A stretch of 64,000 bases of DNA from Roseivirga pacifica (GCF_900111145.1 NZ_FOIR01000001.1:1495501-1559500); one strand, 5' to 3'. Numbered from the stretch's first letter, positions 9,042-18,536 are shown. Translations and numbers: made by a program. The notes: generated from the letters alone by a model not told the origin.

Positions 9042-9758
9042 TTAAAGCATATGAATGGCAGAATTGTTAAGCAAAGGCATGCCTTGTAGCTTTAAAAATA
9101 CCTGAGCCAAAACGGCTACATCGCGCTTACAATATTCGGTTATCCGGTCAAGGTTCTTTTCCTTATAATAAACCTCGTTTACCTGACTACCATCAATATC
9201 CGATTTGCTACTTGGAATGCCTAATATGTGGGCCAATAAATCGAGTGAGGTAAAGTGCTTGTAGTCACCAAACTTCCAAAGTTCGAGTGTGTCGAGGTGT
9301 GGGATTTCCCATGGCTTTTTGCCGCTCATTTGTAGTGGTTTGGGTAGTTCAATTCCTTGGATCACCATTCTGCGGGCAATGTAAGGAAAGTCGAATTCCT
9401 TGCCATTGTGGGCACAAAGTTTAACGGAAGGTGGGAAGCTGTCGCTAAGTAATTTGGCAAATGATTGCAGTAGTTCAACTTCGTTGTCGCTTGAGAATGC
9501 CTTGATCCTGAGTTGAATGTTTTCATCTCCATCAAATCGAAAGTAGCCAACAGCAATGGTTACAATTTTGCCGAACTCTGAATAGATTCCAGCTCTTCCG
9601 TAGAGCTCTTCAGGTGTTTTTTGTTCAGCTTCTTTAAAAAAGCTAGCCTTTCGGTTCCAGTGTTTTTGAAGTGCTTCAGGCATTTCAGAGTACTCCTCAA
9701 AGCCCGCTACAGTCTCAATATCAAGAAAGAGAATTTGCTCTAGTTGCGCGTGTTTCAT
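9042..9758 (-). CDS. DEDDy-type 3'-5' exonuclease (PolB-like fold)
   Basis: This 238-aa RNase H-fold exonuclease has motif I LFLDIETV (D13, E15), motif II AHNGKEFDFPYIARRM, and motif III YCKRDVAVL. The Tyr four residues before the Asp makes it DEDDy. The family is annotated as predicted 3'-5' exonucleases related to the proofreading domain of B-family polymerases; the substrate is unknown. I chose the ATG at 9758; an upstream TTG at 9776 would add six residues. It lies 68 bp from RNase R on the same strand. Confidence 0.88.
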   Translation of the reverse strand: MKHAQLEQILFLDIETVAGFEEYSEMPEALQKHWNRKASFFKEAEQKTPEELYGRAGIYSEFGKIVTIAVGYFRFDGDENIQLRIKAFSSDNEVELLQSFAKLLSDSFPPSVKLCAHNGKEFDFPYIARRMVIQGIELPKPLQMSGKKPWEIPHLDTLELWKFGDYKHFTSLDLLAHILGIPSSKSDIDGSQVNEVYYKEKNLDRITEYCKRDVAVLAQVFLKLQGMPLLNNSAIHML

Positions 9759-9791
9759 ACCTATTAAGATAGGCAATCGCGCGAATAGTTG

Positions 9792-10190
9792 CTACTGTGC
9801 TATTTTGCCTTGAAGGTCTAGCTCGGTAATTTCTTGCAAATCGAACTCTTGAAATGGTTCTATCACGAACTTCTTATCGAATAGCTCTTTAATGATGTAG
9901 TAGCTCACCCAGAATTCATTATAGAAGGAGAAAACCTCGGGAGAAATGCTCTCAATTTTGGCAACGCTTTGGGCTTCTACTTTTTCGATCATATGGCGAA
10001 GGGTAGAAGTTTGGCGGGCATTTTTGTCTTTACCTTCATAGCCTTTTGATACGATCATGACATTTTCTAGCTCAATAAGGTTGTTGTTGATTAGGTAAAC
10101 GCCCCAGTCGCTTTCTCCCAAATTGTTGGTGCTTTTGGCAATGCAAATTTTTACTCCAGCCACTTTGGGCATCTCAATGTCCTTCTTCAT
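9792..10190 (-). CDS. Conserved hypothetical protein
   Basis: This 132-aa soluble protein starts at the ATG at 10190 (MKKDIEMPKVAGVKIC). An open frame upstream would overlap the next gene and adds unrelated residues. It has no signal peptide or membrane segment. The sequence is mixed alpha/beta with a conserved-looking core (SDWGVYLINN, LENVMIVSKGYEGKDK, FNEFWVSYY-like end). I do not recognise a family. It sits between the exonuclease and the glycoside hydrolase genes on the same strand. Confidence 0.7.
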   Translation of the reverse strand: MKKDIEMPKVAGVKICIAKSTNNLGESDWGVYLINNNLIELENVMIVSKGYEGKDKNARQTSTLRHMIEKVEAQSVAKIESISPEVFSFYNEFWVSYYIIKELFDKKFVIEPFQEFDLQEITELDLQGKIAQ

Positions 10191-10203
10191 GGCGCAAAAA
10201 TAG

Positions 10204-11319
10204 TTATTGAAACTTTCTAAACCACTTGCCCATAACTTCTTCAGCGGTTTTTCCTTGAGGTGTAAAGTCAATGTCTATGTAGTTTTCGTTGCGTTCTCTG
10301 GCGCGGGCTTGGCGCTCTTCGTATTTGGGGAACCATTTCCATATATGGATGCCAGCAATAAAGGGGGCTGTCATTACCTTTTGCATCATAGACTCGTAAA
10401 GCACAGCTTGGTTTTCTTCAGAGTATAAGGCTTTTCGTTCCTGCATATTTACGTGCTGCGGCCATTCCCATGGTGTTATGCCGGCATTTTTGGTGCTTTT
10501 GTATCCTATCTCTGTAAATAATACTGGCTTTTTATACTTATTGCTAAACTTCTCTAGAGTTGATAAATGATTGTCCCATGATTTGTTGATGTCTTCAATT
10601 TTTGGCTCGTGACTGTCAGTAATAGGGAAGTAGGCCTGTATGCCAATAAAGTCCAGTTCGTCCCAAAAGGATACTTCTTCGTATTCATCGGCAAAATTCG
10701 CTGCATAGGTCAACTGGCCAGAATAAACAGCTCTGGTTTTTTTAATCAGCGCTCTCCAGTCTGCTTCTCGCTGTACGCAGGTTTGGTGTAGTTCGGTACC
10801 TATACAGAGCATTTCCATTTTTGCGGCTTCTGCAAGTTTGGCATAATGAAGGATGAATTGCTCGTAATCGCTGAACCACTTTTGCCAGTCTTCTTCGGTT
10901 TTCATGGCGATTTCTCCTCGCCATTTCCCACCTTCATCGCGTAGCCAAATGTGTGGTTTAAGTATGGTTTTTATGCCTTTTGCCCTAGCTAATTCGGTTG
11001 TGGTAATCAGGCCTTCGTCTCTTTCTCCCCACCAGCCTCTTTCGCCAGTTTGGTGCATGCCGCTTATGCTTGGGTTGTCGTGCCCACTTTGCCAACCAAA
11101 TGGCGTTTGCGATATCCAGTTTACTCCTAGACTCGCAATTCGGTTAATTTCTATACTGTCGATTTGTTGTGGGCCACCAACCCAGCAGACACCACGGTGC
11201 TTTTCAGCAATAGGAATGTTTATATAAGATGTAAATTCAGCCGGTTTTGAGCTGGACAAATATGCGCCAATGGCAACAATAACAAGTGCACTAATAATTA
11301 AAAGACTCTTTTTTGGCAT
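10204..11319 (-). CDS. Glycoside hydrolase, GH113-like (TIM barrel)
   Basis: This 371-aa protein has an N-terminal hydrophobic segment (MPKKSLLIISALVIVAIGAY), so it is exported or membrane-anchored. It has a (beta/alpha)8 barrel pattern with a candidate acid/base E176 in IGTELHQT and nucleophile E270 in LFTEIGYKS, the clan GH-A arrangement of GH113 (mannanase-like) enzymes. Substrate assignment to beta-mannan is by family resemblance only. The chosen ATG overlaps the end of lipB by 29 bp; another ATG at 11343 gives a longer overlap. No other polysaccharide genes are nearby. Confidence 0.8.
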   Translation of the reverse strand: MPKKSLLIISALVIVAIGAYLSSSKPAEFTSYINIPIAEKHRGVCWVGGPQQIDSIEINRIASLGVNWISQTPFGWQSGHDNPSISGMHQTGERGWWGERDEGLITTTELARAKGIKTILKPHIWLRDEGGKWRGEIAMKTEEDWQKWFSDYEQFILHYAKLAEAAKMEMLCIGTELHQTCVQREADWRALIKKTRAVYSGQLTYAANFADEYEEVSFWDELDFIGIQAYFPITDSHEPKIEDINKSWDNHLSTLEKFSNKYKKPVLFTEIGYKSTKNAGITPWEWPQHVNMQERKALYSEENQAVLYESMMQKVMTAPFIAGIHIWKWFPKYEERQARARERNENYIDIDFTPQGKTAEEVMGKWFRKFQ

Positions 11320-12040
11320 TTGTAAGTTCCATTTCGAAAACATTGGCTATATGAGTAACCAAGTGTTTTTGAACCGTGGCCATGTCTACGGTTTTTCCGA
11401 GCTCATGGTTCATGGAAGTTACGGCCTTGTCGTCTATTCCGCAAGGTACAATGTTGTTGAAGTAAGAAAGGTCTGAGTTTACATTGAGTGCCAAGCCGTG
11501 CATGGTTACCCAGCGGCTTGATTTTACGCCCATAGCACATATTTTTCGAGGGTTTTCGGCACCTTCTTCATAGTCTATCCAAACACCAGTGAGGCCATCG
11601 ATACGGCCTGCCTTTATACCGAAATCGGCCAAAGTCATTATCACACTTTCCTCCAAAAACCTGAGATACTTGTGAATATCCGTGAAGAAATTCTCAAGAT
11701 CCAGAATTGGATAAGCCACTAGTTGTCCGGGCCCATGATAAGTGATATCACCGCCTCGGTTAATTTTATAAAATGTAGCTTGATGATCCTTTAAGCCTTC
11801 CTCATCGAGGAGGAGGTTTTCCATCTTTCCACTTTTCCCTAGAGTATATACATGAGGATGCTCACATAGAATAAGATAGTTCTCGGTTGCAACTTGATTG
11901 TCGGGATGAGGAGACTTACGGTTCTCAATCTTTCGATCGACCGTTTTTTTAAATATAGTCTCTTGAAAATTCCACACACGCTGATAATCATCCTCTCCAA
12001 GATTGATTACCTGAACTGACTTATTTATATGAATATTCAT
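11291..12040 (-). CDS. lipB: Octanoyl-[acyl-carrier-protein]-protein N-octanoyltransferase
   Basis: This 249-aa enzyme moves octanoyl groups from acyl-carrier protein to lipoyl domains, the first step of lipoate synthesis. It shows RGGDITYHGPGQLVAYP (about 95-111), the catalytic lysine K173 in GVKSSRWVTMHGLALN, and the catalytic cysteine C200 in NNIVPCGI. The length is typical for Bacteroidota members. It lies upstream of and overlaps the GH113-like gene. No lipA is present in the window. Confidence 0.96.
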   Translation of the reverse strand: MNIHINKSVQVINLGEDDYQRVWNFQETIFKKTVDRKIENRKSPHPDNQVATENYLILCEHPHVYTLGKSGKMENLLLDEEGLKDHQATFYKINRGGDITYHGPGQLVAYPILDLENFFTDIHKYLRFLEESVIMTLADFGIKAGRIDGLTGVWIDYEEGAENPRKICAMGVKSSRWVTMHGLALNVNSDLSYFNNIVPCGIDDKAVTSMNHELGKTVDMATVQKHLVTHIANVFEMELTNAKKESFNY

Positions 12041-12073
12041 GTCTTACGCATTCACCGCCTTACACACGCAAAT

Positions 12074-12262
12074 TTAGGCTTCTCTCGTATCCTCTCCTAT
12101 TTGATCGACAGATAATACACGAACATATTTCGTGATCTGTCGGTTCGCTTTTCGGAGGGCCGAAGTGTGATTACGCGCAAGAAACTCTTTCTTGACCACG
12201 CTATTATCTTTAGTATTTAAGAACGTGGCCGCGAAGGATTTCATATTCTTCTTTCCAGCCAT
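12074..12262 (-). CDS. Small conserved hypothetical protein (62 aa)
   Basis: The start is the ATG at 12262 (MAGKKNMKSFAATFLN), giving a 62-aa basic protein; the upstream open frame overlaps manA and looks spurious. It has no signal peptide. It includes EFLARNHTSALRKANRQITK, which predicts helix, and an acidic tail. It lies 14 bp after manA, on the same strand, so it is probably the last gene of the pgi-manA operon. No family recognised. Confidence 0.6.
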   Translation of the reverse strand: MAGKKNMKSFAATFLNTKDNSVVKKEFLARNHTSALRKANRQITKYVRVLSVDQIGEDTREA

Positions 12263-12276
12263 GAAACAAAAATAGA

Positions 12277-13263
12277 CTAAGGCATAAAAGTTTCCAACAT
12301 TTTGAAGCCCGAATTTGTACGAAGATGAATTTCTGGTGCTTTTTGCGGTATTAAAACTGCATTTCCCATTGAAATTTTTGTCGTTTGCCCCATGCATTCA
12401 ATTTGAGCCTCGCCTTGTACACAGGTGTAAATTACGAATGAATCTTTGCGATAATGCTCTCGAATTATGCCTGTGGTGAACTCCAAAAGATTGGTTTGAA
12501 AGTACTGGGATTTTACCAGAGGAACGGCTTCGTTCAATGCCTTTTTATATGGTGTCTTATATTCTGAATAATGCTTGTAATCGAGAGCGTCTAATGCTTG
12601 TTCGTTATGTAGCTCGCGCTTGTTGCCTTGGTCATCCGTTCTGTCGAAATCGTATATGCGATACGTTACGTCTGAAGATTGTTGGATCTCTGCAAGAAGC
12701 AAGCCTTTACCGATGGTGTGTACTCGGCCTGCAGGTAGGTAAAAGCAGTCACCAGCATTAACCTCTTCCTCATTCAAAATCTCGGTTAATCGGCCGCTTT
12801 CTAAGTATTCAAGGTATTCTTGCTGGTTGGTGTCTTTGTTAAAACCCGAGATGAGTTTGGCGTCTTCATCGGCCTGAAAGATGTACCACATTTCGGATTT
12901 ACCCAAGGAGTTGTGTCTTGCTTTCGCGAGTTTGTCATTAGGGTGAACTTGTATGGAAAGGTCTTGTGCTGCATCAATAAACTTGACCAACAGTGGGAAT
13001 TCGGTGCCGTATTGTTCGAACACTTTTTTTCCAACCAATTCTTCCTTGAATTCCTCAATTAACTCTGGCAATGTCCAGCCTTTCAGAGGGCCTTCAGATA
13101 TCTTTGAAAGGTTGCCAGGGACACCTGATATTTCCCATGTTTCGCCACAGTTCGGAAGCGGAGAAAAATCTTTTCCCAAAATGGTGTTTATCTTTTGTCC
13201 TCCCCAAATTTTGTCTTTGAAGATTGTATCGAACTTAAGCGGGTATAAAAATTTCTTTGTCAT
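12277..13263 (-). CDS. manA: Mannose-6-phosphate isomerase, class I type
   Basis: This 328-aa cupin-fold isomerase interconverts mannose 6-phosphate and fructose 6-phosphate. Zinc ligands can be placed: Q105 and H107 in SIQVHPND, E124 in GKSEMWYI, and H182 in [10 protein letters not shown]. The length fits the short bacterial class I form. The start codon overlaps the pgi stop by 4 bp (ATGA), so the two hexose-phosphate isomerases are translationally coupled and share fructose 6-phosphate as product. Confidence 0.95.
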   Translation of the reverse strand: MTKKFLYPLKFDTIFKDKIWGGQKINTILGKDFSPLPNCGETWEISGVPGNLSKISEGPLKGWTLPELIEEFKEELVGKKVFEQYGTEFPLLVKFIDAAQDLSIQVHPNDKLAKARHNSLGKSEMWYIFQADEDAKLISGFNKDTNQQEYLEYLESGRLTEILNEEEVNAGDCFYLPAGRVHTIGKGLLLAEIQQSSDVTYRIYDFDRTDDQGNKRELHNEQALDALDYKHYSEYKTPYKKALNEAVPLVKSQYFQTNLLEFTTGIIREHYRKDSFVIYTCVQGEAQIECMGQTTKISMGNAVLIPQKAPEIHLRTNSGFKMLETFMP

Positions 13264-14915
13264 CCTTTTCTCATGGTTTTATAGGTGTTGATCAGGCCGT
13301 TTGTCGAGCTGTCGTGAGTGGCTACGTTTTCCTCTCCAGAAAGCTCTGGAAGGATTTTCTTCGCCAGTACTTTTCCTAGTTCAACGCCCCATTGGTCAAA
13401 ACTATAAATGTTCCAGATAATTCCCTGAACAAAGATCTTGTGTTCATACATGGCAACTAGGCTGCCGAGTACTTTTGGTGTTAATTTTTTAAACAGAATG
13501 CTGTTTGTTGGTTTGTTGCCTTCAAACACTTTGAATGCTGCTAGTGCCTCAATTTCAGCTTCTGATTTACCTTGTGCAATTAGCTCTGCTTCAACTTCGG
13601 CTCTACTTTTTCCATTTAATAAGGCTTCTGTCTGAGCAAAAAAGTTGGAAAGAAGCTTTTCATGGTGATCGCCAATATTGTTTTGGCTTATAGCTGGTGC
13701 TAGAAAATCGCAAGGGATGAGTTTAGTGCCTTGGTGAATTAGTTGGTAGAAGGCGTGCTGACCGTTGGTGCCTGGTTCGCCCCATACTATTGGGCCGGTT
13801 TGGTAATTAACGGCTTCTCCATTTCTGCCAACGTACTTGCCGTTGCTTTCCATGTTGCCCTGCTGAAAGTATGCTGCAAACCTATGGAGGTATTGGTCGT
13901 AGGGTAGAATTGCTTCCGATTCGCTACCAAAGAAGTTACCATACCAAAGTCCTATTACTGCTAAAATTACCGGTATATTTTCTTCAAAAGCGGCTGTTCT
14001 AAAGTGCTCATCCATTTCGAAAGCACCAGTTAACAACTCGTCAAAATTATCGAAACCAATGGTACAAGCGATGCTTAGCCCTATTGAGGACCACAAGCTG
14101 TAACGGCCGCCTACCCAGTCCCAGAACTCGAACATGTTGTTGGTGTCTATGCCAAAATCGGCAACCGATTTTGCATTGGTTGAAAGGGCTACGAAATGCT
14201 TGGCTACATCGGCTTCTGTTGCTCCTTGTGACAAGAACCAGTCTTTAGCAGAGTGTGCGTTGGTCATGGTTTCTTGCGTGGTAAACGTCTTCGAGGCTAT
14301 CATGAATAGTGTTTCCTCAGCATCTACTTTCTTTAGTGTCTCTGCTAAATGGGTGCCATCTACATTTGAGACAAAATAAGGTGTAATGCCGAAAGTGGCA
14401 TATGGCTTAAGTGCTTCGGTAACCATAACTGGGCCCAGATCGGAGCCTCCAATACCTATATTTACAATGTTTTTGATGGGCTTGCCTGTGTAGCCGAGCC
14501 ACTTGCCTGCGGTAATTTGATCCGCAAAAGTTTTGATTTTGACTAAAGCAGCATTTACTAATGGCATCACATCTTCGCCATCGGCAAGTACTGCTCTGTT
14601 CGACTTATTGCGGAGTGCTGTATGTAGCACGGCACGGTCTTCGGTAGCATTGATCTTTTCTCCGTTAAACATCGCCTCGATAGCTTGCTTTACGCCACAT
14701 TCGTCAGCCAAGTTCATGAGCAGCGTAAGTGTGTCGCTTGTTATGATGTTTTTAGAGTAGTCTACTAAAATGTCGTTGAAAGTTGTAGAAAGCTTCTCGA
14801 ATCGCTTTGTGTCTTCAGCAAACAGCGAGCGCATATGTTTGTCGCTAATTTTTTGGTAGTGCTCTTTGAGTGCTTTCCAGCTTTTAGTTTCGGTAGGGTT
14901 AGTAGATTTTAGCAT
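13260..14915 (-). CDS. pgi: Glucose-6-phosphate isomerase
   Basis: This 551-aa protein is full length for the long bacterial/eukaryotic-type PGI. Visible signatures include [25 protein letters not shown], the active-site region [12 protein letters not shown], the histidine region [16 protein letters not shown], and the C-terminal signature [11 protein letters not shown] with its catalytic lysine. It catalyses glucose 6-phosphate to fructose 6-phosphate in glycolysis. It is the first gene of the pgi-manA unit and is divergent from yraN. Confidence 0.98.
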   Translation of the reverse strand: MLKSTNPTETKSWKALKEHYQKISDKHMRSLFAEDTKRFEKLSTTFNDILVDYSKNIITSDTLTLLMNLADECGVKQAIEAMFNGEKINATEDRAVLHTALRNKSNRAVLADGEDVMPLVNAALVKIKTFADQITAGKWLGYTGKPIKNIVNIGIGGSDLGPVMVTEALKPYATFGITPYFVSNVDGTHLAETLKKVDAEETLFMIASKTFTTQETMTNAHSAKDWFLSQGATEADVAKHFVALSTNAKSVADFGIDTNNMFEFWDWVGGRYSLWSSIGLSIACTIGFDNFDELLTGAFEMDEHFRTAAFEENIPVILAVIGLWYGNFFGSESEAILPYDQYLHRFAAYFQQGNMESNGKYVGRNGEAVNYQTGPIVWGEPGTNGQHAFYQLIHQGTKLIPCDFLAPAISQNNIGDHHEKLLSNFFAQTEALLNGKSRAEVEAELIAQGKSEAEIEALAAFKVFEGNKPTNSILFKKLTPKVLGSLVAMYEHKIFVQGIIWNIYSFDQWGVELGKVLAKKILPELSGEENVATHDSSTNGLINTYKTMRKG

Positions 14916-14985
14916 ATCGATATTTTAGGTCGTTCGAAGTTAGTTTATTTTAATCCCTAAATTAAAGCTTCAAGAGTTTCATTGC

Positions 14986-15330
14986 GTGCAATCGTTTGGC
15001 AAAAGAGGTGAAGAATTTGCGAAAAGCTTTCTATCGAAAGCAGGGTACAAGCTTTTGGTCGAAAACTATCGTGCGGGTAGGTCTGAAATAGACTTGATAT
15101 GTGAAAAAGATGGGCTTTTGGTTTTTGTAGAGGTAAAAACGCGGAGTTCTACTGCGTACGGGCTGCCTGAAGACTTTGTGTCTAAAAATCAACAGCAATC
15201 AATTATTAGAGGAGCCGAGCGGTACATGGAGGAAGTAAGCTGGAAGGGCGATTTACGCTTTGATATTTTGGCCTTGGTTTTTGACAAGGGCCGATTTGAA
15301 GTTGAGCACTTAAAGGATGCCTTTTATTGA
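14986..15330 (+). CDS. YraN family protein (UPF0102)
   Basis: This 114-aa protein has the PD-(D/E)XK nuclease-like core of the family: GRSEIDLICEKDGLLVFVEV followed by KTR. The N-terminus KRGEEFAKSFLSKAGYKLL is also typical. The start is probably GTG at 14986. The biochemical role is not settled; a Holliday-junction-related nuclease has been suggested from the fold. It converges with, and overlaps by 7 bp, the next gene. Confidence 0.9.
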   Translation: MQSFGKRGEEFAKSFLSKAGYKLLVENYRAGRSEIDLICEKDGLLVFVEVKTRSSTAYGLPEDFVSKNQQQSIIRGAERYMEEVSWKGDLRFDILALVFDKGRFEVEHLKDAFY

Positions 15331-16157
15331 CTTAGTCTTGGGCTTGTGTAGGTCGGTTGTGCGTATTGGTCCCATTCTCTTCTTACAAAGGCCTTAAAAT
15401 TCTTCATGTAAAATTCGGGTCTATACTGAATGGTTTTCTTTAGTGTAATGGTGCCTGGTGAGTTGTAGTATTCTTCCCAAACACCAACTTTTCTATCAAA
15501 TACATACTGACCTTTTACTGCCATTTTTCCATTTTCATAAAACCGATAATAGGTACCTTCTTTTTTACCGTACTGAATTGGAATTACCTCTTTGATTCGT
15601 TCTTTGGTGGCTTCGTCATAGTAGGTAATTTCCGAATCTCTGAACCAGCCCATATGGAAGTGCTGTTTGGCAGAGAGGGTAGAGTCTGTTTTTTGGTGAA
15701 GCCAACGTTCGTGTTTCATGCCGTAAATGAACATGCCTTTATCAACTACAATGTCGTTAATTGTGCGTTCGTAAGGGCCGTGCAGTACGTTTTCTAAAAT
15801 CTGCCCTTTTCCTGCAACTATTATTACGCGCCTGGCTTTCGGGTCGTAGTAATAAATTTGTTGTACATAGTTGTCAACTTGTACAGGTTCGCGAAGTAGA
15901 TTGAAAAGTTCAAAAGAAGTGCCTGCTGAGTTGTCATGGCGGGTGAATGATTTCTTTACTTTTTCGCCATAGTAGAAATTCTTTTTCTGCTTAAGCTCAA
16001 CATCGGCAAGGGTGTCGGTTTCTTCTTTTTCGTAGGTGATGTCTGGTTTCTCAGGGTCTATTTCATCGGCTTTTCTTGCAGACTCGAAAATCTGAGATGT
16101 GCCACCGCAGGCAACTATTGCGAAAACGAAAAGAAGTGGAATAAACCGCTTGAACAT
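15324..16157 (-). CDS. YwqK-like lipoprotein with MORN-type repeats
   Basis: This 277-aa protein has a lipoprotein signal peptide with lipobox FAIVACGG. The C-terminal half has repeats of the YwqK/MORN type (GKKEGTYYRFYENGKMAVKG, DRKVGVWEEYYNSPG). The middle part (ILENVLHGPYERTIND) fits the same beta-hairpin repeat. Such proteins are often labelled antitoxins by transfer from one case, but the lipobox argues for a cell-envelope location here. Function unknown. Confidence 0.8.
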   Translation of the reverse strand: MFKRFIPLLFVFAIVACGGTSQIFESARKADEIDPEKPDITYEKEETDTLADVELKQKKNFYYGEKVKKSFTRHDNSAGTSFELFNLLREPVQVDNYVQQIYYYDPKARRVIIVAGKGQILENVLHGPYERTINDIVVDKGMFIYGMKHERWLHQKTDSTLSAKQHFHMGWFRDSEITYYDEATKERIKEVIPIQYGKKEGTYYRFYENGKMAVKGQYVFDRKVGVWEEYYNSPGTITLKKTIQYRPEFYMKNFKAFVRREWDQYAQPTYTSPRLSQ

Positions 16158-16194
16158 ATCGCGAAGATAACGAAAGAAATGGTGAGGTATTTTA

Positions 16195-16226
16195 AAAAGA
16201 AAAGGTCAACAATTTTGTTGACCTTT
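16195..16226 (-). terminator. Intrinsic terminator of tRNA-Asn
   Basis: The stem AAAGGTCAACAA / TTGTTGACCTTT is a perfect 12-bp inverted repeat (16201-16226). On the minus strand it is followed by TCTTTTT. It lies 12 nt beyond the tRNA-Asn 3' end. Confidence 0.85.
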
Positions 16227-16237
16227 CTGGTTTATTG

Positions 16238-16311
16238 CTCCTCCTCTTGGACTCGAACCAAGGACCCTCTGATTAACAGTCAGATGCTCTAACCAACTGA
16301 GCTAAGGAGGA
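16238..16311 (-). tRNA. tRNA-Asn (GTT)
   Basis: The acceptor stem TCCTCCT / AGGAGGA is perfect and the discriminator is G. The D-arm AGCTCAGTTGGTTAGAGC is standard. The anticodon stem TCTGA / TCAGA encloses loop CTGTTAA with anticodon GTT. The T-arm has GGTTCGAGTCC. The gene is 74 nt long and CCA is not encoded. A near-consensus promoter lies upstream and a strong terminator downstream, so it is a single-tRNA unit. Confidence 0.97.
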
Positions 16312-16352
16312 ATTTTTATGTTTTTAATTCGCTCTTCTTGCGAATGGGAGTG

Positions 16353-16384
16353 CAATATTAGCAGTTGATAATTGATATTACAAA
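16353..16384 (-). promoter_or_regulatory. Bacteroidota-type promoter of tRNA-Asn
   Basis: On the minus strand TTTG (16381-16384), a 20-bp spacer and TAATATTG (16353-16360) match the Bacteroidota promoter at all but one core position. The predicted start is about 35 nt before the tRNA 5' end. Confidence 0.65.
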
Positions 16385-16406
16385 ACCTTTTAATAATTTT
16401 TTTTAT

Positions 16407-17654
16407 CTACATAAGAAAATAGACGATGAGGTAGATTATTGCGAATGCTGTAAGGAAAATTAACCCACTGATTGCTAGTGTTTTTAGCCAAGGTTTTGGT
16501 CTGAATTCGCTCGCAATTTGTTTCGACATAATTACCTTATAATTAATCCATGCAATTAGTGGAGCAACTACGAATGAGAAAGTAGTGGCTAGGTCGACTA
16601 AGTCTTTTAGGTTCGAAGATAAATAAGCGATAAACAAGAATGCCATTGCAGAAACCAAAACCATAGTGCCATAGTACATGGTTTTAGCGTTCTTATGTCG
16701 GAAGAATAGAATTCTTAAAGTTTCTCCCATTGACCTTCCGTATCCGTCAACTACGGTTATTGTAGTGCTGAACATGGTGCTAAAAGCTGCTATTGCAATA
16801 ACTGGGTAGGCCCAACTTCCTAGCGCGTTGGTGTATAGGCTCACTACTTGATCTGAAAAGACAGTACTATTGCTAGAAAGCTCTTCTCCTGAGCCATACA
16901 TTACATACGCGCCTAATGTGAGAAAGCATAGGGCAAGCACAGCAGTTATGATGTAGCCAAAATTAAAATCGAAGAGAATGTTTTTCAGATTCGACTGGCC
17001 GCCATTGTCTTTCATTTTTTCTACGGCCCATATGCTGTTCCATGTAGAGAGGTCTACTGCTGTTGGCATCCAGCCCATTAAGGCGATTAAAAAGATAATG
17101 CCGTTTCTTTCGAAGAGCTCTTGTGGAATAAAGCCTTCAATAGGAGTGATTCGGCCTTTGCCTAATACTCCGAAAAAGGCGACAAGCGTACTTATTAATA
17201 GTACCGAACCAATGATTTTAAGCAGTGTGTCGAGCAGGTGATATTTGCCTAGCATAAGTACTGCCGTACAAAACAATAGAATAAGCCCCGACATATAGGT
17301 TGGGTTAAAATCGATGCCGAGTAAGTTGTTGAGCATGCCGGCTGTTACAAAAGTTACGGCTGCTGTAACGGTAAACATAGATACAAGGCTGATAATAAAG
17401 TAAAGCCAGAGCACCCATTTGCCTTCTTTTAAATAGCCTTCCAAAAGGTTTTTTCCTGTAGCTGCTGCGTATCTGCTTCCAAATTCAAAAAACGGATACT
17501 TAAAAAGGTTGGCGAGTACAATGAATATTACCAGTTCAAACCCGTAGTCGGCACCGGCTCGGGTAGATTGAACTAAGTGGGAAACGCCAATACAGGTGCT
17601 GGCAAAAAGTATCCCTGGCCCAAAGGCCTTTAAAAGTTGCTTTCGTTGGTTCAT
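16407..17654 (-). CDS. Nramp-related membrane transporter with altered metal-site motifs
   Basis: This 415-aa polytopic membrane protein has about 11 predicted helices and the Nramp fold pattern (FGPGILFAST at the start of TM1, GWMPTAVDLSTWNS in TM6). Canonical Nramp has a DPGN motif in TM1 and MPH in TM6 for transition-metal binding. Here TM1 reads CIGVSHLVQSTRAGADYGF and TM6 reads MPT, so the site differs. Family membership is clear, but transport of Mn or Fe should not be assumed; Mg or another solute is possible. It is divergent from the Hsp20 gene. Confidence 0.82.
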   Translation of the reverse strand: MNQRKQLLKAFGPGILFASTCIGVSHLVQSTRAGADYGFELVIFIVLANLFKYPFFEFGSRYAAATGKNLLEGYLKEGKWVLWLYFIISLVSMFTVTAAVTFVTAGMLNNLLGIDFNPTYMSGLILLFCTAVLMLGKYHLLDTLLKIIGSVLLISTLVAFFGVLGKGRITPIEGFIPQELFERNGIIFLIALMGWMPTAVDLSTWNSIWAVEKMKDNGGQSNLKNILFDFNFGYIITAVLALCFLTLGAYVMYGSGEELSSNSTVFSDQVVSLYTNALGSWAYPVIAIAAFSTMFSTTITVVDGYGRSMGETLRILFFRHKNAKTMYYGTMVLVSAMAFLFIAYLSSNLKDLVDLATTFSFVVAPLIAWINYKVIMSKQIASEFRPKPWLKTLAISGLIFLTAFAIIYLIVYFLM

Positions 17655-17860
17655 GGTATTCGGTCGAAAGTCCTAAAATATGCAAACGTTTGTTGGCTTC
17701 ATATCGAAAAAATGACGAACAATACTGACAATGTGGCTTAAAAATCTGATGACTCTAAAAATATCAAGTCATAATGTCTTGTTTTTGTTTGAAAATTGAA
17801 GTGGTACGGTTTTCACTAATACATGGGCAAATGAATTTGAAATTTAAAAACTCAGAAGAT

Positions 17861-18286
17861 ATGAACTTAGTAAAACAAAACTCAGACTGGATGTTTCCTA
17901 CAAGAATGGATAGCATTTTCGATCGCTTATTTAATGACTCCGTGGCTCAAAAGAGCACTACTTTTAACCCAAGGGTAGATATAGCAGAAACAGATAAGGC
18001 ATTTGAAATTGACTTGGCTGTTCCTGGTTTCGACAAAAAGGATTTCGAGGTTGACTTGAAAGATGGTTTGTTGATCATTAAGGGCGAGAGGAAATTTGAG
18101 AAGAAAGAGGATGGAAAGAATTTCTACTCAATTCAAACGGAATACGGTGCTTTCGCTAAGTCTTTCCAGTTGCCAGAAAATATTAAAGAAGACCAAATTG
18201 AGGCAAGCTACACCAATGGTATTTTAAGGTTGGTGGTGCCAAAAGATGAGTCTAAAAAATTGACCTCTAAGATTAGTGTGAAGTAG
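17861..18286 (+). CDS. Small heat-shock protein, Hsp20/alpha-crystallin family
   Basis: The start at 17861 (MNLVKQNSDWMFPTRMDSIF) gives a 141-aa protein, normal for bacterial Hsp20. The alpha-crystallin domain runs from about residue 37 to 130: DIAETDKAFEIDLAVPGF, KKDFEVDLKDGLLIIKGER and the closing NGILRLVVPK motif (G-x-L). The C-terminal anchoring peptide is not a clear I-x-I. It is an ATP-independent holdase. Earlier in-frame ATGs (17774, 17831) would add unconserved residues. A terminator follows, so it is monocistronic, upstream of htrA. Confidence 0.93.
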   Translation: MNLVKQNSDWMFPTRMDSIFDRLFNDSVAQKSTTFNPRVDIAETDKAFEIDLAVPGFDKKDFEVDLKDGLLIIKGERKFEKKEDGKNFYSIQTEYGAFAKSFQLPENIKEDQIEASYTNGILRLVVPKDESKKLTSKISVK

Positions 18287-18336
18287 GTTAGAGTAGATTG
18301 AAGTGAAGTAGAATAAGTGTTGTTTTGGTTGATAAG

Positions 18337-18365
18337 AGGAGTTTCCTTCGGGAGCTCCTTTTTTT
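18337..18365 (+). terminator. Intrinsic terminator after Hsp20
   Basis: The stem AGGAG..TTCC / GGA..CTCCT closes a TTCG tetraloop and is followed by seven T residues. It lies about 50 bp after the Hsp20 stop. Confidence 0.8.
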
Positions 18366-18524
18366 GTGTCTGGTGGTCTGTTAGTTGTTGATTTTAAGTG
18401 TGTTGTGTCTGATGGTTGAAAACTGTTATTTACTGAATCTTTTGTTAATTCTGGTTAACAATCCCATAGCTTTTGTTTAAATTAAAACTCACACGCTATT
18501 TGAGGCGTTACATTTGAGCAGTTA

Positions 18525-18530
18525 AAGGAG
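18525..18530 (+). promoter_or_regulatory. Shine-Dalgarno-like site of htrA
   Basis: AAGGAG lies 6 nt before the ATG at 18537. Such sites are uncommon in this window, where most starts have none, so it supports the chosen htrA start. Confidence 0.6.
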
Positions 18531-18536
18531 ATTTCT

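Noticed and set aside
9792-10271. Longer start of the hypothetical protein at 10271
   Set aside because: The added 27 residues overlap the GH113-like gene and look like out-of-frame translation; the ATG at 10190 is in the gap between the genes.
15324-16157. YwqK-like lipoprotein as an antitoxin of a toxin-antitoxin pair
   Set aside because: It has a lipobox and no toxin gene is next to it; the antitoxin label of this repeat family is not reliable.
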